NCBI RefSeq assembly: GCF_001500025.1
Contig: NZ_LQIW01000045.1
Location: forward strand, 186,001-250,000
Origin: Mycobacterium sp. IS-1590
GTDB lineage: Bacteria; Actinomycetota; Actinomycetes; Mycobacteriales; Mycobacteriaceae
Length of the DNA: 64,000 nucleotides
Direction of reading: 5' to 3'
Numbering within the stretch: position 1 is the first letter of the stretch; each line of letters starts with the position of its first letter. Made by a program: the position numbers and the translations under genes. The notes under the pieces were generated by a model. The model saw nothing but the letters and a program-made list of their open reading frames with translations, had not been told where the DNA came from and made no database searches. Positions 60,527 through 64,000 of the stretch are shown here, piece by piece.

Positions 60527-61173
60527 GCAGCGGATCGGCAAGCCCGAACGACGTCTGGACCGTGATGAGAACCGCGTCCGCGGTGCGGCGGTATCGCGAC
60601 GAGCCCGTCGACGACGCCACGCTCGAAAGGTGCCTGCGCGCGGCCAGTTGGGCGCCGTCGGGCGCCAACCAACAGCCGTGGCGGTTCGTGGTTTTGCGCT
60701 CCGAGAAGGCGCGAGCGCTGGTTACCGCCGCTGCACACCGAACGTGGGAGGAACTGCAACAGTTCTACGGCGTCTCGGCGCCCGACGACCGTGCCGACGA
60801 CCCGAGATCGCGCGTGCTGAGATCGATGGCCGGACACATGCGGATCGGCGGAGACGCACCGGGTCTGGTTCTGTTCTGTGTTCGACCACAGCCGGGGGCT
60901 ACCGAGCTACAACAGGGGGGTTCGATCTTTCCCGCGGTGCAGAACTTCCTGTTGTCCGCTCGCGCACAGGGGCTGGGTGCGGCGATCACGTTGTGGCACA
61001 GCAGCTGTGAAACGGAGCTACGATCGCTGATCGGCATCCCGGATGACTGGATGATGGCGGCGCTGGTGACCCTCGGTTGGCCCGTAGGCCGGCATCACAC
61101 GGTGCGCCGCAAGCCGTTGTCGGAGGTGGCGGTGGTGGACAGTTGGGATCAACCGTGGCCGTCAGGCGATTGA
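60523..61173 (+). CDS. nitroreductase family FMN-dependent oxidoreductase
   Basis: 216 residues: the FMN-phosphate motif in TASAVRRYRDEPVDDATLE, AASWAPSGANQQPWRFVVL, the mid-region AVQNFLLSARAQGLGAAIT and the late IPDDWMMAALVTLGWP. It is a full-length nitro/ene-reductase-like protein using FMN and NAD(P)H. Coupled to the DapB-like gene, it may reduce an enone or handle electrons from the same intermediate. Its last 25 nt overlap the 3' end of the convergent BrkB-family gene. Confidence 0.87.
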   Translation: MSSGSASPNDVWTVMRTASAVRRYRDEPVDDATLERCLRAASWAPSGANQQPWRFVVLRSEKARALVTAAAHRTWEELQQFYGVSAPDDRADDPRSRVLRSMAGHMRIGGDAPGLVLFCVRPQPGATELQQGGSIFPAVQNFLLSARAQGLGAAITLWHSSCETELRSLIGIPDDWMMAALVTLGWPVGRHHTVRRKPLSEVAVVDSWDQPWPSGD

Positions 61174-62147
61174 CCGCGCTCGAGCATCGCGTCCCGGTTC
61201 ACGTCGAAGCGCACGCTCACCTTCTGAAAACCCTTGGCCCGCTCGGCTTTTGCCCTACGTGTGTAGGTGCGACGGTCGGCAGGGGTCAGTTCCACGTCGT
61301 CGGTGAACGGGGTCATCAGTGAGCGCGGGTACAGCTGGTCGACCCGCACGACGTTGACCTCCGCGCACATCACCAGTGTCACCGAGATCAGGTACAGGAA
61401 TGCGAGCAGACCGAGAACCAACGCGAAGACGCTGTTGGTCGCGCTGGTGGACTTGACGACATGCGCGACGTAGTTCGCGCCGAACCACTGCAGCAGCTGC
61501 CAGATCACTGCTGCCGTGAGCGCGCCGGGCAGCACGTCGCGATACGAGACCGACCTGGCGGTGGTGACGCGGAACGCCACCAGGCAGATGACCGCGTTGA
61601 TCGCGACCGTCACGACGGTCACCCCCACCTTTCCGACGAACCCCAGGTCGGCGGTCGCGTGGGTGACCGCCGAGAGCACCGTCGCCGCGATCGCCGCCGA
61701 ACCGAGCACGAACAGCAGCAGCAGGCTGCGCAACCGGGACCGGATGGGGTCCGGGCGATTGTTGCGGGGCACCGCCCACACCGAGTCCATCGCGTTCTGC
61801 AGCGCCTGCCCGACGCCGAGACCGCCGTACAGTGCGCCGGCGATACCGACCACGACCGCGGTGACGCCGCCGCTGAGTTGGTCCGGCCGTTGCAGCTGGC
61901 TGCCGATGACCGGGAACTGACTCAGCGTGGACTGCAGAATCTGTTGCTGCAGCTCGGGATGTCCGATGAGAATCACCCCGAGCGCGGTGGTCAACAGCAG
62001 CAGCAGCGGAAACAGCGAGACGAACGCGTAGTAGGTGATCAGCGCCGCGAGATATCCACCTTGGTCGTCGACGTATTTGTAGATCACGGCGATGACGAAG
62101 CCGACGCGGCGGTTTCGTCGCTGCAGCCGGTCGAGCCAGCCCACCAT
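61149..62147 (-). CDS. YihY/BrkB family membrane protein
   Basis: 332 residues with about six hydrophobic segments: LAALITYYAFVSLFPLLLLL (near 34-60), GVTAVVVGIAGALYGGLGVG (near 93), LLLLFVLGSAAIAATVL (near 142), VTVVTVAINAVICLVAF (near 175), LPGALTAAVIWQLLQWF (near 205) and FALVLGLLAFLYLISVTLV (near 240). A cytoplasmic C-terminal tail of 70 residues is basic. Early TYYAFVSLFPLLL is the family signature. The transport or structural role is unknown. It is unrelated to the catabolic genes and marks the edge of the catabolic region. Confidence 0.87.
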   Translation of the reverse strand: MVGWLDRLQRRNRRVGFVIAVIYKYVDDQGGYLAALITYYAFVSLFPLLLLLTTALGVILIGHPELQQQILQSTLSQFPVIGSQLQRPDQLSGGVTAVVVGIAGALYGGLGVGQALQNAMDSVWAVPRNNRPDPIRSRLRSLLLLFVLGSAAIAATVLSAVTHATADLGFVGKVGVTVVTVAINAVICLVAFRVTTARSVSYRDVLPGALTAAVIWQLLQWFGANYVAHVVKSTSATNSVFALVLGLLAFLYLISVTLVMCAEVNVVRVDQLYPRSLMTPFTDDVELTPADRRTYTRRAKAERAKGFQKVSVRFDVNRDAMLERGQSPDGHG

Positions 62148-62209
62148 GTGCGGACCCCCTCGGCCGGATCAGCGCTGATGAGCTCGGCGATACCCGATTC
62201 GCGACAAGG

Positions 62210-63172
62210 TCAATCCAGGCCCGCCCGGCGCGCTCGCGCGCGGCGCTTGCCCTCGTGCATCGCGGCCACCCGCGCCACGGGAATGGTGCGGCCCTGATCG
62301 ATCAGGTCTACCGGCAACCTCTGCGGCGCCGGCATCGCCTGGGCCCACGGGTCGCGGCCGGCGAGGGCGTCGATCGCGGTGTGCACGGTGAAGTCCGCGG
62401 GACTGATACGGTCCAGGTCCGCCCAGTCGACCGGGAACGACACCGGAGTCCCCGGTCGCAGCCGCGGGCTGTAGGCGGCCACGACCGTCGCACCGCCTGA
62501 GCGGGTCGAGTCGATGAACACCTTGCCCTTGCGATCCTCGACGATGAAGGCCGTTGTCGCGGTCGAGGGATCGAGCGACTCGGCGCGGGCGGCCAGGGCG
62601 CGCGTGGCCGCGGCGACATCGTCGACCGGCGCGCTGTCGTCGAGCGGAACAAAGACGTGTACGCCCTTGGCGCCGCTCGTCTTCACCGCGCCGGTCAGCC
62701 CGCAATCGGAAAGCGCCTGCCGGACAAGGTGGGCGGCGGTGGCGACGGCGTTGAAGTCGCTCCCGGGTGGTGGGTCCAGGTCCAGCACCAGATGTGTTGG
62801 GCGATAGATGTTGTCGGCCAGTCCGAGCGTCGGGTGGTATTCGACTGCGCGCTGGTTGGCCATCCACAGCAACGTTCGCCGGTCGTCGCACAGGGCATAG
62901 CGCACTTCGCGGTGGGAGGACTCCGCCCACATCGAGACGGTCTTGACCCAATCCGGGGTGTACTTCGGCACGTTCTTCTGCATGAACGGCGCCCGCCCGC
63001 GCAGTACCCGCAACACCGTGAGCGGTCGCCCCGCCAGACCGGGCAGTATTCGGTCGGACACCGCGTCGAGGTAATCGATCAGTTCGCGCTTGGTGGCGCC
63101 CGCATCCGGCGTCAACGGCTGGTCCAAGTTGGTGAGCTCGATGCCGGCGCGCTGCTCCTCGGCGTTCACCAC
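62210..63172 (-). CDS. LigD-type polymerase-domain protein (primase-polymerase)
   Basis: 320 residues resembling the polymerase domain of LigD without ligase or nuclease domains. Motifs: NLDQPLTPDAGATKRELIDY, PFMQKNVPKYTPDWV, LVLDLDPPPGSDFNAV (the DxD metal site), GLTGAVKTSGAKGVHVFVPL and the late VSFPVDWADLD. Mycobacteria carry stand-alone PolD1/PolD2-like enzymes that add ribonucleotides or fill gaps during break repair. No ku or ligase gene is next to it. The start is GTG or ATG at 63172. Confidence 0.87.
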   Translation of the reverse strand: MVNAEEQRAGIELTNLDQPLTPDAGATKRELIDYLDAVSDRILPGLAGRPLTVLRVLRGRAPFMQKNVPKYTPDWVKTVSMWAESSHREVRYALCDDRRTLLWMANQRAVEYHPTLGLADNIYRPTHLVLDLDPPPGSDFNAVATAAHLVRQALSDCGLTGAVKTSGAKGVHVFVPLDDSAPVDDVAAATRALAARAESLDPSTATTAFIVEDRKGKVFIDSTRSGGATVVAAYSPRLRPGTPVSFPVDWADLDRISPADFTVHTAIDALAGRDPWAQAMPAPQRLPVDLIDQGRTIPVARVAAMHEGKRRARARRAGLD

Positions 63173-63197
63173 TTCACTCTAGGTATGAAATCCGCGA

Positions 63198-64000
63198 TCA
63201 GATGGACAGTCGGCGGTAGCGCTGCAGCCGCCGGACGCCTGCCGCGGACGCGGCGCCGTCGTGTTGGGCGATCGCCGATCGGAGGCGTGCGCGCACGTCG
63301 TCGACGTCGAGATGCGTCCCGATCGCGACGAGGGAGTTGGCCTGTGCGGACGACGGCGCGTTCGCGATGTGGACGGATGTGCCGACCACGTTGACCACGT
63401 AGCGGTGCGTGCGCTCGCGATACCGGATCGCGACCAGGCCCTTGAGGCGGTACACGCCCGCGGGCGGCCGCTCCAGCAGGTCGATCAGCACCGCGGGGTC
63501 GACGCAACCTTCGCTGGTGACGGTGACCGAATCGGCGTGCGCGTGGGGATGTTCGTGTCCGTCGTCGATGTCGACGAGCAGCTCCCGCAGCGAGAGCTGC
63601 CCCCCGGCCTCGGCGGATTGCGCCACGTCGTACAGCAGCGCGGGGTCGACCCGCCCGGCCGTGGCCCCGACGATGTGGACATCCGGATTACGTTCGCGCA
63701 CACGGCTTTCGATCCGTTTGAGAACCGCGTGCCGGTCTACCTCGGGGATCCGGTCGAGCTTGTTGACCACCACCAGCGACGCCGCGGCATAGCGGGCAGG
63801 GGCGGTGAGGTGGTCGTCGACGGTGTCGAAATGGGTTGCCGCGTCGATGACATCGACGACGCCGCCCGGCCGCACGCGGTCCACCCCGCTGAACCGGATG
63901 ATCCGCGAGATCGCGATCGGGTCGGCAATGCCGCTGGCCTCGATGATGATGGCGTCCAGACCGAGTTTTGGATCGGCGAGTTTGGCAAGCGCATCGTCGA
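63198..64000 (-). CDS. CobW/COG0523 family GTPase (metal chaperone), 5' end outside window
   Basis: The frame is still open at the window edge, so the N-terminus with the P-loop is missing; about 267 residues are visible. They include IIIEASGIADPIAI (CobW-type switch motif), LVVVNKLDRIPEVD (NKxD guanine motif), the His-rich metal-binding stretch DDGHEHPHAHAD, and the C-terminal domain (CVDPAVLIDLLERPPAGVYRLKG-like block). COG0523 proteins deliver zinc or cobalt to target enzymes. It has no evident link to the catabolic genes. Confidence 0.86.
   Translation of the reverse strand, partial: DDALAKLADPKLGLDAIIIEASGIADPIAISRIIRFSGVDRVRPGGVVDVIDAATHFDTVDDHLTAPARYAAASLVVVNKLDRIPEVDRHAVLKRIESRVRERNPDVHIVGATAGRVDPALLYDVAQSAEAGGQLSLRELLVDIDDGHEHPHAHADSVTVTSEGCVDPAVLIDLLERPPAGVYRLKGLVAIRYRERTHRYVVNVVGTSVHIANAPSSAQANSLVAIGTHLDVDDVRARLRSAIAQHDGAASAAGVRRLQRYRRLSI

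Noticed and set aside
1..64000. tRNA, rRNA, insertion sequences or integrase genes
   Set aside because: Read for cloverleaf-like gaps, transposase motifs and long terminal inverted repeats; intergenic gaps are mostly under 250 nt and none fits.

Overview
The window is high-G+C actinobacterial DNA, most likely from a fast-growing environmental Mycobacterium (Mycolicibacterium). The evidence is frequent GTG/TTG starts, dense FadD/FadE/crotonase content, a mycofactocin-type SDR, LLM (F420/FMN) oxidoreductases, two P450s, a relative of the mycobacterial igr (cholesterol side-chain) operon, and a stand-alone LigD-type polymerase. I see no rRNA, tRNA, CRISPR array, transposase or phage gene. About 62 protein genes cover almost everything; many adjacent genes overlap by 1 or 4 nt (TGATG, ATGA, GTGA), implying tightly coupled operons.

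Almost all of 1-60.5 kb is a catabolic archipelago for CoA-activated, probably alicyclic/steroid- or terpenoid-like acids. By my reading it holds 4 acyl-CoA synthetases, 8 acyl-CoA dehydrogenases (4 long, 4 short, several in pairs), 6 crotonases, 4 hot-dog dehydratases, 6 SDRs, 2 CaiB-type CoA-transferases (one a tandem fusion), 2 lipid-transfer-type thiolases each near a DUF35 protein, 5 amidohydrolase-2 paralogs, 3 dihydrodipicolinate-reductase-like dehydrogenases, 3 NTF2/SnoaL-like proteins, 2 LLM oxidoreductases, 1 aldehyde dehydrogenase, 1 HpaI aldolase, 1 TauD-like oxygenase and 1 D-2-hydroxyacid dehydrogenase. Regulators are two TetR and one IclR.

Layout: 0-5.6 kb, DapB-like genes, SDRs and a FadD; 5.7-8.8 kb, NTF2-CaiB-P450 operon; 8.8-15.5 kb (minus), an igr-like operon P450 - fadE29-like - chsH2 (split into two genes) - fadE28-like - chsH1-like - ltp2-like - tetR; 15.8-19.7 kb, aldehyde dehydrogenase and tandem CaiB; 19.8-24.3 kb (minus), MaoC, amidohydrolase, cysteine-hydrolase-like protein lacking its cysteine, LLM enzyme, FadE; 24.5-29.4 kb, amidohydrolase-FadE-FadE-FadD operon; 29.4-34.2 kb, IclR divergent from an MDR-NTF2-SDR-LLM-NTF2 operon with a perfect 22-bp palindrome between; 34.2-45.4 kb (minus), amidohydrolase, SDRs, FadD, crotonases, FadE, double hot-dog; 45.5-55.1 kb, FadD, Ltp/DUF35/amidohydrolase operon and an HpaI/2OG-oxygenase/D-hydroxyacid dehydrogenase/crotonase operon; 55.3-60.5 kb, TetR, FadE pair, crotonase, DapB-like. 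From about 60.5 kb the content changes to nitroreductase, BrkB/YihY membrane protein, LigD-like polymerase and a CobW GTPase cut by the window end.

The most interesting cross-window signal is an 18-bp inverted repeat, (T/C)GAGAA-N6-TTCTC(A/G), seen as near-perfect copies at 5646, 24450, 35395 and 59367 and as degenerate copies at 3914, 49958, 55144 and 55251. All lie in short promoter gaps of FadD, amidohydrolase, DapB-like and tetR genes. This suggests one undescribed regulon tying the scattered operons together, with the TetR at 55276 as the best candidate regulator. All functions are inferred from motifs and remembered family features; nothing was searched.
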